The notes: a model not told the origin generated them from the sequence alone. A stretch of DNA of 64,000 bases from CADCUY01 sp964242735 (GCA_964242735.1 CAXTAK010000003.1:186001-250000), one strand, 5' to 3'; positions 52,969 to 63,104 are shown, counted from the stretch's first letter. Program-made: numbers and translations.

Positions 52969-54023
52969 GGGGTCCTCCCGCGGGCACCCGCCGTCCCGGC
53001 GGCCGATGCCCTGGCGCGGGCCAGGACCTCGGCGCGGGGATCGCCGTCACCGGTCGCCGCGGCGAAGGCCTCCACCGCGGCTCGCGCGTCGTCGTCCATC
53101 TGCTGGGGCACCACGACCTGGGCGGTCACGAGGAGGTCCCCGGTGACCGAGCCCCGCGCCACCCCGCGCCCGCGGACCCGCAGGGTGCGCCCCGACGGTG
53201 TACCTGGGGGCACCCGCAGGCGCACGGACCCGCCGTCGAGGGTGGGGGCCTCGACGTCCGCGCCGAGCGCCGCCTCGGCGAAGGTGACGGGCAGGGTCAC
53301 GCGCAGGTCGTCACCGGAGCGGGTGAAGACCGGGTGCGGCGCGACGGTGACGGTGAGCATGAGGTCACCGGCGGGGCCACCGCTGGTGGAGGGTCGTCCC
53401 CTGCCGCGCACGCGCACCTTCTGGCCGTCGCGCACCCCTGCGGGGACGGCGGCACGCACGGTGCGACCCTCGACGGAGAGCTCCAGGGTGGTGCCGAGGA
53501 CGGCGTCGACGAAGGGCACCTCCGTGGTGGCCTCGAGGTCCACCGCAGGTGGCGCGCCGAACCCGGCGGTGCGCCGACCCCCCGCAGCCCCGGGACCCTG
53601 TGCGCCGCCGTTGAACAGGCCGCTGAGCAGGTCCTCCATGCCCGGGGGCACCCCGCCCGCGCCGCCGCGACCACCGGTGTCGAAGCGGGTGCGCTGCCCG
53701 CCCCCACCGCCGAACAGCCCGCCGAGGAGGTCGTCGAAGCCCCCGGCGCCCGCGCCGCCCCGCGCACCGGAGGTGAAGCGGGCACCGGAACCCATGGCCC
53801 GCACCGCGTCGTACTGCTGGCGCTGCTCGGGGTCGGAGAGGACCGCGTAGGCCTCCCCCACCTCCTTGAAGCGGGTCTCGGAGGCGGGGTCGTCGGGGTT
53901 GGCGTCCGGGTGCAGGGTGCGCGCCAGCTTCCGGTACGCCTTCTTGATGTCGGCCTCGGAGGCGTCCTTGGCCACCCCCAGCCGGGCGTAGAAGTCCTTC
54001 TCGAGCCAGTCCTGACCGGCCAT
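52965..54023 (-). CDS. dnaJ: DnaJ/Hsp40 co-chaperone without zinc finger
   Basis: A 352-aa J protein that stimulates DnaK. The J domain has the HPD motif (TLHPDAN) near residue 39, then a Gly/Phe-rich linker (about 80-145) and the two beta-barrel C-terminal domains (for example VTVAPHPVFTRSGDDL and LRVRGRGV). There is no Cys in the protein, so the CxxCxGxG zinc-binding domain is absent, making this a class B (CbpA-like) J protein. It lies between grpE and hspR. The 108-bp gap to grpE contains a long hairpin. Confidence 0.93.
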   Translation of the reverse strand: MAGQDWLEKDFYARLGVAKDASEADIKKAYRKLARTLHPDANPDDPASETRFKEVGEAYAVLSDPEQRQQYDAVRAMGSGARFTSGARGGAGAGGFDDLLGGLFGGGGGQRTRFDTGGRGGAGGVPPGMEDLLSGLFNGGAQGPGAAGGRRTAGFGAPPAVDLEATTEVPFVDAVLGTTLELSVEGRTVRAAVPAGVRDGQKVRVRGRGRPSTSGGPAGDLMLTVTVAPHPVFTRSGDDLRVTLPVTFAEAALGADVEAPTLDGGSVRLRVPPGTPSGRTLRVRGRGVARGSVTGDLLVTAQVVVPQQMDDDARAAVEAFAAATGDGDPRAEVLARARASAAGTAGARGRTP

Positions 54024-54048
54024 GGCGCCTCCTCTCGTACTTCATCTG

Positions 54049-54111
54049 CGCAGTTGTGGTGGCAAGTGCGGTCATCGACCTCGTCTGAGCGCACTCACCA
54101 CCACAACTGCG
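54049..54111 (-). other. long inverted repeat between grpE and dnaJ
   Basis: CGCAGTTGTGGTGG (54049-54062) and CCACCACAACTGCG (54098-54111) are perfect 14-bp inverted repeats. Inside them AGTGCG (54065-54070) pairs with CGCACT (54090-54095) across a 2x2 internal loop, giving a 20-bp stem around a 19-nt loop. In the operon mRNA this would stand just upstream of the dnaJ start and could govern mRNA processing, termination or dnaJ translation. Confidence 0.75.
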
Positions 54112-54131
54112 GGCGGGCCCGGTGTGGTGGG

Positions 54132-54850
54132 TCAGGCGGGGCTGACGACGGCCACGCGGGCCGCGCGCAGCACCCGCCCGGTGGCGCCGGTCATCCGGTA
54201 CCCCGGTTGCAGCACCTGGGTGACCACCGTGCCCGCACCCGGATCGGCGCTGTCGTCGACCCCGTGCATCAGCGCCTCGTGCACCGCGGGGTCGAAGACC
54301 TCGCCGGCCGCGCCGTACTGCTCCAGGCCCAACCGACCCAGGGCCGCGTGGAGCTTGTCGGCGATGGCGGCGAAGGGACCCTCGCCGAGGTCGCCGTGCT
54401 GGCGGGCGAGCGCGATGTCGTCGAGCACCGGCAGCAGCCCCTCCAGCGTCGCCGCGACCGAGCCCTCGCGGACGGCGTCGCGGTCGCGGTCGACGCGGCG
54501 GCGGTAGTTGACGTACTCCGCCTGCACGCGCTGCAGGTCCGCGAGCCGGTCCGCTGCCAGCTGCTCCGCCGCCGAGAGCAGGGCCGCGGTGTCGGCGTCG
54601 CTGGTCACCGTCGCTCCCTCGTCCAGCCCGCCGGCTGGCGTGTCAGCCGACCGCCCCACTGACTCGTCAGACTGCGGCTCCGGGACCCCGGAGCCTGGAT
54701 CCGACAGGTCACCGACGGGACCGGCGGGCTGGCGGACCCGGCCGGTCAGCGGGTCGAGGCGGCGCCGGTCGCGGATGATCGGCACGCCCTCCACGGACTC
54801 CTCGGCGGGCTCCCCCGGGCTCGTCGAGCCGCTGGGGGTGAAGGAGTCGG

Positions 54851-54854
<4 letters not shown>
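54132..54854 (-). CDS. grpE: nucleotide exchange factor GrpE
   Basis: Exchange factor that releases ADP from DnaK. The 240-aa protein has an extended acidic/Pro/Ser-rich N terminus (residues 1-85), a long helix (LADLQRVQAEYVNYRRRVDR) and the C-terminal beta domain with EVFDPAVHEALMHG and VTQVLQPGYRMTG. Its ATG overlaps the dnaK stop as ATGA, so translation is coupled to dnaK. Confidence 0.95.
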
Positions 54855-56743
<1,889 letters not shown>

Positions 56744-56773
56744 GGTAGCTCCCCTGTGACGTTCTCGAGCGGA

Positions 56774-56794
56774 CGTGAGTCCGTGTCACTCAAG
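56774..56794 (-). promoter_or_regulatory. HAIR operator for HspR upstream of dnaK
   Basis: CGTGAGT-N7-ACTCAAG matches the HAIR consensus CTTGAGT-N7-ACTCAAG at 13 of 14 defined positions. It starts at the -10 region of the dnaK promoter. Confidence 0.88.
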
Positions 56795-56820
56795 TATGGG
56801 GGGGCCGCCAGGGGTGTCAA
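56793..56820 (-). promoter_or_regulatory. dnaK operon promoter
   Basis: On the minus strand TTGACA (56815-56820) and CATACT (56793-56798) are separated by 16 bp, a good sigma-A-like promoter. The -10 overlaps the HAIR element by two bases, so bound HspR would block it. Confidence 0.7.
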
Positions 56821-56902
56821 CTCGGAGCCCGCAGACATGAGCCTGGGGGGCTCAACGCTGACAGTGCGGGTGGAGGGCACTCCGGTGCTGGAGCGAGGCG
56901 AG

Positions 56903-56962
56903 GCTGAGGTCCGGGCGCTGAGGTCCGGACGCGCTGAGGTCTGGGCGCGCTCAGGTCAGCGC
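56903..56962. repeat. GCTGAGGTC-type 14-16-bp tandem repeats
   Basis: Units beginning GCTGAGGTC (the last GCTCAGGTC) start at 56903, 56917, 56933 and 56949, each followed by a GC-rich 5-7-bp filler. They lie between the dnaK promoter and the GNAT stop; no function is evident. Confidence 0.65.
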
Positions 56963-56966
56963 GGGC

Positions 56967-57689
56967 TCAGACCAGCGACGTGGGCGCCACGACGCCCCAC
57001 TCAGCGGCTGCCGCGCGGTCGGGGGCCAGGGCGCGCAGACCCCGCTCGGACAGGTGCACGCGCGGGCACCGCCCGTGGGAGTGCCGCTGGATCCGGGGTC
57101 GGACGCCGACCTCCTGCGCCAGGGAGGCGAGCAGGCGGTCCGCAGCGGCGCGGTCCGCGGCGGGTGCGGCCTGCAGCTCGGTGCGCCCGCGGGCCAGGGA
57201 CACCGCGGCCAGGCCGCGCACCAGGGCGGTGCCGATGCCCCGGCGCTGCCACGCATCGTGCACCAGCACCTCGACGGCCGAGGCGATCGGCTCGACCTCG
57301 CCAGCGCAGTCCACCGGCCGCAGGGCGGCGACGGCGACCAGGCGCCCGCGCGCCTCCTCCACCACGACGGCGCCGGGCTCGGCGAGCCAGGCCTCCTGCT
57401 GCGCCAGGGGCAGCACGCACCCCCCGCGCCCGTACCAGCCGAGGCGTGTGGTCGGTGAGCAGCGCACCAGCAGCTGGGCCAGCACCGGCAGGTCCGCGAC
57501 CCGCGCCTGGCGCGTGACCAGCCCGTGCAGCCCCCGCTGGGCGTGCTGGATCATCTGGGGGTTCTGGAGCAGCTGGGCGTGCTGGAGCAGCTGCGCGTGC
57601 TGGAGGCGCTGCGCGTGCTCGGCGGCCGGGCCGGTGGTGTCGGCCGGGGACCGGGGGGCGGGGACGGTGGTCGTCGTCTGGGCGCTCAC
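56967..57689 (-). CDS. GNAT family N-acetyltransferase with Gln/His repeat N terminus
   Basis: A 240-aa acetyltransferase. The GNAT core occupies about residues 57-185, with AVVVEEARGRLVAVAAL (strands 2-3), SAVEVLVHDAWQRRGIGTALV (strand 4 and the acetyl-CoA-binding R/Q-x-x-G-x-G/A loop as QRRGIG). The N-terminal 50 residues contain repeated hexapeptides of QHAQLL type. The C-terminal part is Arg/His-rich. Acceptor substrate unknown. GTG at 57689 is tentative; a start just ahead of the GNAT core is possible. Confidence 0.8.
   Translation of the reverse strand: MSAQTTTTVPAPRSPADTTGPAAEHAQRLQHAQLLQHAQLLQNPQMIQHAQRGLHGLVTRQARVADLPVLAQLLVRCSPTTRLGWYGRGGCVLPLAQQEAWLAEPGAVVVEEARGRLVAVAALRPVDCAGEVEPIASAVEVLVHDAWQRRGIGTALVRGLAAVSLARGRTELQAAPAADRAAADRLLASLAQEVGVRPRIQRHSHGRCPRVHLSERGLRALAPDRAAAAEWGVVAPTSLV
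57535..57620. repeat. 18-bp coding repeat in the GNAT gene
   Basis: On the coding strand this region encodes successive hexapeptides of the form QHAQ(L/R)L, with about four recognisable copies (one changed to QNPQMI). The plus strand shows it as repeated GAGCAGCTG-GGCGTGCTG units. Confidence 0.7.
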
Positions 57690-57769
57690 AGGCGCAGGGT
57701 GCGACGCTTGAGTGCGCGCCGTGTTCCCCCTGCGTGTCGGGCGTGTGACACGCCGGCAAGGTCAAGCGC

Positions 57770-58573
57770 TCAACTGAGGGGCAGCCGCCACGTGCCGGCC
57801 GCCACCCCCGCGGCGGTGGCGGTCGCAGCCGCCAGCACCCCACCGGCCACGACCACCGCGTCCGCGGCCACCAACCGGCTCGGTCGGGCCCAGGTGCGCG
57901 TGGTGGCGGCACCGAAGCCGCGCGCCTCCATCGCCAGCGACAGCACCGCGCCGCGGCGCAGGGCCAGCACGAACAGCGCGAACGCCTGGCCGGCCCAGGT
58001 GCGCAGGCGCCCCACCGGCCCGTCGTCCCCCAGCCCCCGAGCGCGCCGCGCCGCGCCGAGGTGGCCCCACTCCTGCGCCAGCACCTCGACCAGGCGCAGG
58101 GCAGCCAGCGCCGCGAGCACGAAGCGCGACGGCAGGTGCAGCACCTGCGAGAGGGCGTCACCGAGATCGGTGGGGTCCGTCGAGGCCAGCAGCAGCACGC
58201 CCGGCAGGCCGACGGCGAGGATGCGCAGGGCGATCGCCAGCCCGGCCGTGGCCGATCCCGTGGTCACCGTGGCCGGGCCGAGCTGCGCCAGCAGCGCCCC
58301 GCCGTCGACCCCGAGCAGAGCCGTCGCCACGCCCGACGGCACGGCGGCGAGCACCAGGACGACGGTGCGGCGCCACAGCAGCGCCCAGGGCAGCCCGCTG
58401 GTGGGCAGCAGCAGCACCAGCTCCAGCAGCAGCGCGGCGCCGGCCGTGACCACGTCGACCGTCAGCAGCAGCGCCAGCGCCACCGCGGACGCAGCCGCGA
58501 GCTTCGCCACGGGGTTCGCGCGGGCGACCGCGGTGGGCCGCACCCCCTGGGGGGTCAGGGTGAACAGGCTCAT
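57770..58573 (-). CDS. ykoC: ECF transporter T component (YkoC-type)
   Basis: Energy-coupling-factor transmembrane protein, 267 aa, with five to six helices. The two Ala-Arg-Gly coupling signatures are present as ARRARGL and MEARGF, which contact the ATPase. ATG at 58573 overlaps the stop of the ATPase gene by 4 bases. It is the last gene of the TPP-riboswitch operon, and the order S-A-T matches ykoE-ykoD-ykoC thiamine/HMP transporters; the symbol is assigned by that context. Confidence 0.88.
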   Translation of the reverse strand: MSLFTLTPQGVRPTAVARANPVAKLAAASAVALALLLTVDVVTAGAALLLELVLLLPTSGLPWALLWRRTVVLVLAAVPSGVATALLGVDGGALLAQLGPATVTTGSATAGLAIALRILAVGLPGVLLLASTDPTDLGDALSQVLHLPSRFVLAALAALRLVEVLAQEWGHLGAARRARGLGDDGPVGRLRTWAGQAFALFVLALRRGAVLSLAMEARGFGAATTRTWARPSRLVAADAVVVAGGVLAAATATAAGVAAGTWRLPLS

Positions 58574-60123
58574 GCCGCGCGCACCGCGACCGCGCCGTCG
58601 GAGACGTCCCACACCTCGTCGGCCAGCACCTCCGCCAGCTCCTCGTCGTGGGTCGCGGCCACCACGGCGCTGCCTTCGTCGCGCAGCACCACCAGCAGGT
58701 CGACGACCTCCCGCCAGGTGCGCGCGTCCTGGCCGAAGGTCGGTTCGTCCAGCACGAGCAGCGGGGGAGCCGTGACCAGCGCGGTGCCCACCGACAAGCG
58801 GCGCTGCTCGCCCCCGGAGAGGGTGAAGGGGTTCGCCGGCGCCAAGTGGCTCAGGCGCAGGCGCTCCAGCAGGGCCCCGACACGCTGCTGGACGACGACC
58901 TCGGGCACGCCCAGGCGCCGAGGGCCGACGGCCAGCTCGTCGGTGACGGTGCCGGCGACGAACTGGTGGCGGGGGTCCTGGAAGACCGAGCCGATCCTGG
59001 CGACCAGCTCACGGGGCCGCCAGCGCACCGGCTGGTCCGTGCCGGGTGCCGGGGCGCCCCCGGCGGTGAGCAGGGCGCCGGTGGCGCTCAGCCGTCCGGC
59101 GGTGGGAGCCGTGAGGCCCGCCAGCGCCAGCGCCAGCGTCGACTTGCCGGCGCCGTTGACACCGCGGAGCACCGCCACCCGCCCCGAGGAGACGGTGGCG
59201 TGGACGTCGGTCAGCACCGGCGCGCCGGTGCTGCGCCGACCCAGCGCCGCCCCGGAGAGCTCCAGCAGCGCGGTGCCCGTGGTGGCGCCGGCCGTGGAGG
59301 CACCCGTGGCGCCCGCCACCGGTGCGCGGCGCGCACGGGCCACCCGGAGGCGCCCGGGCACCCAGACGCCCTGGTCGGCGAGGGCGTCGCCGTGCTCGGC
59401 GAAGACCCGCGCCAGCGGCCCGTCGGCCACCACGCCCGCGCCGGGCGCGAGGACGACGACGCGGTCGACGACGTCCGCCCACAGCGCCACCCGGTGCTCG
59501 ACGATGACGCACCCGGCGCCGCCGCGTGCGAGCTGCCCGGCGACGACGGAGCGCAGGCGGTCGGCACCGGCCGGGTCGAGCATCGCCGTGGGCTCGTCGA
59601 GCAGCAGCACGTCGGGGCGCAGCGCCAGCACCCCGGCCAGCGCAAGACGCTGCCGCTGCCCCCCGGACAGGCGGGCGGTGGGGTGGTCGCGGCCCACGCG
59701 CAGGTCCACCGACTCCAGGGCGCGCTCGACGCGCGGCCAGATCTCCGCCGGGGGCACCGCGTGGTTCTCCAGGCCGAAGGCGACGTCGTCACCGCACCGG
59801 GCGAGGATCGTCTGCGCTTGCGGGTCCTGCAGCAGCATCCCGGTGCGCGCGTGCCCGTCGGCGGCCCCGACGGCGTCCAGGCGAGCCAGCGGTGCGGGGA
59901 CGCCGTCCACCAGCAGCTCGCCCTCCTGCTCCCCGCCGCCGTCGGGCGAGGGGTCGAGCAGCCCGGCGACGCCGGCGAGGACCGTCGACTTGCCCGCCCC
60001 GCTGGGGGCGAGCAGCAGCACTCGCTCGCCGGCGCCGACGTCGAGGTCGAGGCCGCGCACGGCCCAGGCGCGTCGTCCGTGGTAGCGCCACCCCCACCCG
60101 CGGGCGCTGATCCGTGGCGGCAC
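58570..60123 (-). CDS. ykoD: ECF transporter duplicated ATPase (YkoD-type)
   Basis: Two ABC ATPase domains in one 517-aa chain. Domain 1: Walker A APSGAGKSTVL, Q-loop LLQDPQAQ, signature LSGGQRQRLALAG, Walker B VLLLDEPTAMLD. Domain 2: Walker A GVNGAGKSTLALALAG, Q-loop VFQDPRHQ, signature LSGGEQRRLSVG, Walker B LLVLDEPTFGQD and switch His ATHDEEL. Both sites look competent. GTG at 60123 is 8 nt after the S-component stop. It energises uptake with the T and S proteins. Confidence 0.92.
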   Translation of the reverse strand: MPPRISARGWGWRYHGRRAWAVRGLDLDVGAGERVLLLAPSGAGKSTVLAGVAGLLDPSPDGGGEQEGELLVDGVPAPLARLDAVGAADGHARTGMLLQDPQAQTILARCGDDVAFGLENHAVPPAEIWPRVERALESVDLRVGRDHPTARLSGGQRQRLALAGVLALRPDVLLLDEPTAMLDPAGADRLRSVVAGQLARGGAGCVIVEHRVALWADVVDRVVVLAPGAGVVADGPLARVFAEHGDALADQGVWVPGRLRVARARRAPVAGATGASTAGATTGTALLELSGAALGRRSTGAPVLTDVHATVSSGRVAVLRGVNGAGKSTLALALAGLTAPTAGRLSATGALLTAGGAPAPGTDQPVRWRPRELVARIGSVFQDPRHQFVAGTVTDELAVGPRRLGVPEVVVQQRVGALLERLRLSHLAPANPFTLSGGEQRRLSVGTALVTAPPLLVLDEPTFGQDARTWREVVDLLVVLRDEGSAVVAATHDEELAEVLADEVWDVSDGAVAVRAA

Positions 60124-60131
60124 GTGCCGGG

Positions 60132-60737
60132 TCAGACCCGGACCGCGTCCCGCCCCGAGGCGAGCGGCGACAGCGCCCCGGTGGCGCGCAGCCCTGCGGC
60201 GAGCAGCCAGCTCACGCCGGCGGCGATGACCGCACCGGACACCACGCACAGCGCCACGGCTTGCAGCTGCAGCGAGGTGGTCAGCTCGGCGTAGGAGTAG
60301 ACGAGGTTCAGCAGGCCGCAGGCGAGCCCCGCGCCGGCGCCCGAGGCCACGACCACCGGCAGGCTCCAGCGGCGGTAGCGCACGGCGGCGAAGGCCGCCT
60401 CGGCGCCGAGCCCCTGCCCGAGGCCGTAGAGCACGGTCAGCGGACCGCCCCAGGCGTTGCCGATCAAGGCGCTGAGGACGGCGGCGACCAGCTCGACGTA
60501 GAGGGCGGCGCCGGGCTTGCGGATGATCAGCCCGCCGAGCACGCCGGGGAAGACCCACGCGGCGGTGAGCAGCCCACCCAGGGGCGGGTAGAAGGACAGA
60601 GCGGCGTCCAGCGGTCCGTAGCTGACGTTCCACAGGAACAGGACGAGGCCGCTGACCACGCCGAGGACGCTGGCCAGGACGATGTCGACGACGCGCCAGG
60701 AGCTGGTGGCCCGCGCGGGGGTGGTGGGGGTGGTCAT
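60132..60737 (-). CDS. ykoE: ECF transporter S component (YkoE-type, thiamine/HMP)
   Basis: A 201-aa membrane protein with six helices that supplies substrate specificity. RVVDIVLASVLGVVSGLVLFLWN and YPPLGGLLTAAWVFPGVLGGLIIRKPG are typical of the YkoE group, and NAWGGPLTVLYGLGQGLGAE is the conserved mid region. A TPP riboswitch immediately upstream supports thiamine or its hydroxymethylpyrimidine precursor as substrate. ATG at 60737 follows an SD-like AGGAGG. Confidence 0.9.
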   Translation of the reverse strand: MTTPTTPARATSSWRVVDIVLASVLGVVSGLVLFLWNVSYGPLDAALSFYPPLGGLLTAAWVFPGVLGGLIIRKPGAALYVELVAAVLSALIGNAWGGPLTVLYGLGQGLGAEAAFAAVRYRRWSLPVVVASGAGAGLACGLLNLVYSYAELTTSLQLQAVALCVVSGAVIAAGVSWLLAAGLRATGALSPLASGRDAVRV

Positions 60738-60795
60738 GTCTCCTCCTGCAGGTCGCAGAAGGGGGCCGTGCGCACCCGTCGGCGGGCCCGCACGA

Positions 60796-60888
60796 CGGAG
60801 TTCCCGACTCCCTACGCCGGTGTGAGCCGGATCAGGTTCGAGGGTCTGCGGTCACCCGCACTCTCAGCGCCGCTCGGCGCTCCCCTGT
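60796..60888 (-). promoter_or_regulatory. TPP riboswitch (THI element)
   Basis: The minus strand shows the thi-box core: CTGAGAG (plus 60861-60867), GGGTGACCGC, then ACCTGATC (plus 60830-60837), CCGGCGTAGGGAGTCGGGAA. It lies about 60 nt upstream of the YkoE start. It should repress the thiamine/HMP ECF operon when TPP is abundant. Confidence 0.92.
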
Positions 60889-60960
60889 CGTTCGCCGGTC
60901 ACGATAGCGTCCACGCCAGCGCGGCGCCCGGGCGGGCACCGCTGACGGAGGAGGACAGCT

Positions 60961-61245
60961 GTGGGCTCACTGGTGTGGAAGGTCCTGGCCTTCGCCTCGA
61001 AGATCTCAGGCCGCACGACGGCGATGAAGCTGGCGAACGCGATCTGGAAGCGGGCGACCGGCAAGAACCCCCCGGTCAACCCGATGAGCCCCGGCACCTC
61101 CCTCGCCGAGGCGACGGCGTGGGCGATCGTCACCGGGGCGCTGAGCAGCGTGGCGGCGATGGTCCTCTCGCGGCAGGCGGCGAAGTACTACCGGACGTCG
61201 GCCGGGCACCTCCCCCGTGACGTCCAGGCCGACGGCGCACCCTGA
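60961..61245 (+). CDS. DUF4235 domain-containing protein
   Basis: A 94-aa protein with the DUF4235 pattern: VWKVLAFASKISGRTTAMKL at the N terminus, WKRATGKNPP in the loop, and ATAWAIVTGALSSVAAMVL as a membrane helix. Probably a small membrane protein; the function is unknown. GTG at 60961 follows a GGAGGAGG ribosome-binding site. It is divergent from the thiamine transporter operon. Confidence 0.88.
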   Translation: MGSLVWKVLAFASKISGRTTAMKLANAIWKRATGKNPPVNPMSPGTSLAEATAWAIVTGALSSVAAMVLSRQAAKYYRTSAGHLPRDVQADGAP

Positions 61246-61339
61246 CCCGGCTGCGCTGACCCTGCTGCGCTGACCCTGCTGCGCCGAGCACTCCCGGCGC
61301 GCCGGCGAGACCGGCGCCGCGGTGTGCCACAGTGCCGGG

Positions 61340-61486
61340 GTGGTCCTGCGAGCGCTGCGCCAGCCCGGTACCGGAGGCCCGTCGCCGCTGGCCCGCCTCC
61401 TCGCGGTGCTGGTCGTGCTGGGCCTGGTCGCGGGGCTCTCCCCGCTCGTGGTGGTGCTGCTGCGCGGCGTGCTGTCCCTGTTCTGA
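61340..61486 (+). CDS. small single-helix membrane protein
   Basis: A 48-aa ORF starting at GTG 61340 with a basic N terminus and one long hydrophobic segment (LARLLAVLVVLGLVAGLSP, then LVVVLLRGVLSLF). Its composition is that of a small inner-membrane protein. No homologue is recognised and the ribosome-binding site is weak. Confidence 0.45.
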   Translation: MVLRALRQPGTGGPSPLARLLAVLVVLGLVAGLSPLVVVLLRGVLSLF

Positions 61487-61505
61487 GCGTGCCCGCGGGC
61501 GCCCC

Positions 61506-62507
61506 TCACCCGACGTCGGCGATCGGGAAGCCCGCCGCGTCGACCGCCACGCCGTCCACCGCGCCGACCAGGGCGCCCGCCAGGGCCGTGACCACCGCGA
61601 GCGCGGACCACCGCAGCGCCACGTAGTCCGCGGAGGGCTGCTCGTGCTCGGCGGCGGCCTCGTCCGGGGGCCACCACCGCACCCGGTAGCTCGCTCGCGC
61701 GCCCCAGTCGGTCAGCGCCGGCGGCGGCTCGTCCGCGTCGTCGACGAGCACCTCCACCACGCCGCCGCTGCCGCTGCCGTCGGCGTCCAGGGGCAGGGCC
61801 AACCCGTAGGCACCGTCGTCCGGGTCCGCGGCCGGTGCGGCCAGCGCCGCCGCGTCTGCGCGATCCGCCGCCGCGTGCAGCTGGTCGCGCTGCGCCGGGG
61901 TGAGGTCGCTGTCCAGCGCCACGAGGTGCGCCATCGCCTCCGCGCGCACCCCCGACCACCGGGCGCCGTCCGTGACCAGCTCCAGGCCCGGCGCGTGCGC
62001 GACGAGCACCGCCCGGGCCTGCTGGGGCAGCAGGCGGCGGCCGTAGACGACCACGTCGATCCACGCGTGCGGGTCGGGCAGCAGCACCACGTCGCTGGGC
62101 GTGACGCGCACGGCCCCGCCCAGCCGGCGCGCCACCCCCAGGAGCAGGTCGACCGCCCGCCGCTCCCCGCGCAGCGGCTGCCCCTGCGGGAAGGCACGGG
62201 CCAGACCGTCGCGGTCGCTCGTCCACGGCACGGCGGCGACGTCCCGCTCGAGGGGGCAGTGCAGCGCCCACGCCAGCCGCCACGGCGCCGGCACGCCCGC
62301 GCCGGCCGCAGCCCCGGCGTCGAGGTGCAGCGGCCCCACCAGCGCGGCGTGCCGCCCGAGCCGGAGCTCCTCCCCCGGGTGGGTCGCGGCGCCGGGGTGG
62401 TGGGCGACGACGAGCTCGGCGACCGCCCGCTCCCGGGTGCCCTCGGGCAGCAGCAGGAGGTGGTGGCCCGCCAGGCGGCGCCCCGGGTCGCGCCCGCGGA
62501 CCTGCAC
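61506..62507 (-). CDS. hypothetical protein with C-terminal membrane helix
   Basis: A 333-aa product I do not recognise. It has an N-terminal part with GRRLAGHHLLLLPEGT, a region about stored sugar/carboxylate-like coordinates with no motif, a strand-rich middle (VTPSDVVLLPDPHAWIDVVVYG), an acidic linker and a C-terminal hydrophobic stretch (RWSALAVVTALAGALVGAVDG), so it may be tail-anchored. GTG at 62507 lies 5 nt after the dcd stop, so it is probably co-transcribed with dcd. The frame stays open through dcd but that is coincidental. Confidence 0.6.
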   Translation of the reverse strand: MQVRGRDPGRRLAGHHLLLLPEGTRERAVAELVVAHHPGAATHPGEELRLGRHAALVGPLHLDAGAAAGAGVPAPWRLAWALHCPLERDVAAVPWTSDRDGLARAFPQGQPLRGERRAVDLLLGVARRLGGAVRVTPSDVVLLPDPHAWIDVVVYGRRLLPQQARAVLVAHAPGLELVTDGARWSGVRAEAMAHLVALDSDLTPAQRDQLHAAADRADAAALAAPAADPDDGAYGLALPLDADGSGSGGVVEVLVDDADEPPPALTDWGARASYRVRWWPPDEAAAEHEQPSADYVALRWSALAVVTALAGALVGAVDGVAVDAAGFPIADVG

Positions 62508-62512
62508 GCAGC

Positions 62513-63091
62513 TCAGCCGACGTCGGTGCGGTGGAAGGACAGGTGGGAGCGGCTCGCCGTCGGACCGCGCTGACCCTGGTAGCGGGAGCCGTACCGGGCG
62601 CTGCCGTAGGGGTGCTCGGCGGGGCTGGAGAGCCGGAAGAAGCACAGCTGCCCGATCTTCATGCCCGGCCACAGGGTGATCGGCAGGGTGGCGACGTTGG
62701 ACAGCTCGAGGGTGACGTGACCGGAGAACCCGGGATCGATGAAGCCGGCGGTGGAGTGGGTGAGCAGCCCCAGGCGGCCGATCGAGCTCTTGCCCTCGAT
62801 GCGGCAGGCCAGGTCGTCGGGCAGCGTCACGGTCTCGTAGGTCGAGCCCAGCACGAACTCCCCCGGGTGCAGCACGAACGGCTCGTCGCCGCTCACCTCG
62901 ACCAGGCGGGTCAGGTCGGGCTGGTCGGTGGAGGGGTCGATCACCGGGTACTTGTGGTTGTCGAAGAGGCGGAAGTACCGGTCGAGGCGGACGTCGACGC
63001 TGGAGGGCTGCACCATCGCGAGGTCCAGCGGATCCAGGACGACGCGCCCGGCGTCGAGCTGGGCACGGATGTCGCGGTCGCTGAGCAGCAC
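62513..63091 (-). CDS. dcd: dCTP deaminase, probably bifunctional dUTP-forming/hydrolysing
   Basis: A 192-aa trimeric enzyme making dUMP precursors from dCTP. The family core is intact: VQPSSVDVRLD, HPGEFVLGST, EGKSSIGRLGLL and HSTAGFIDPGFSGHVTLE with the catalytic Glu, then YGSRYQGQRGPTAS. It is very close in pattern to the mycobacterial bifunctional dCTP deaminase-dUTPase. GTG at 63091 (LLSDRDIRAQL) has a TACGGT box 7 nt upstream. Confidence 0.95.
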   Translation of the reverse strand: MLLSDRDIRAQLDAGRVVLDPLDLAMVQPSSVDVRLDRYFRLFDNHKYPVIDPSTDQPDLTRLVEVSGDEPFVLHPGEFVLGSTYETVTLPDDLACRIEGKSSIGRLGLLTHSTAGFIDPGFSGHVTLELSNVATLPITLWPGMKIGQLCFFRLSSPAEHPYGSARYGSRYQGQRGPTASRSHLSFHRTDVG

Positions 63092-63098
63092 GGCGATC

Positions 63099-63104
63099 AC
63101 CGTA
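63099..63104 (-). promoter_or_regulatory. -10-like box of a probable leaderless promoter (dcd)
   Basis: TACGGT on the minus strand ends 7 nt before the dcd GTG, with no Shine-Dalgarno between. Confidence 0.45.

Noticed and set aside
57707..57713. CTTGAGT upstream of the GNAT gene as an HspR site
   Set aside because: Only one half site; no ACTCAAG at the 7-bp spacing, so not a HAIR element.
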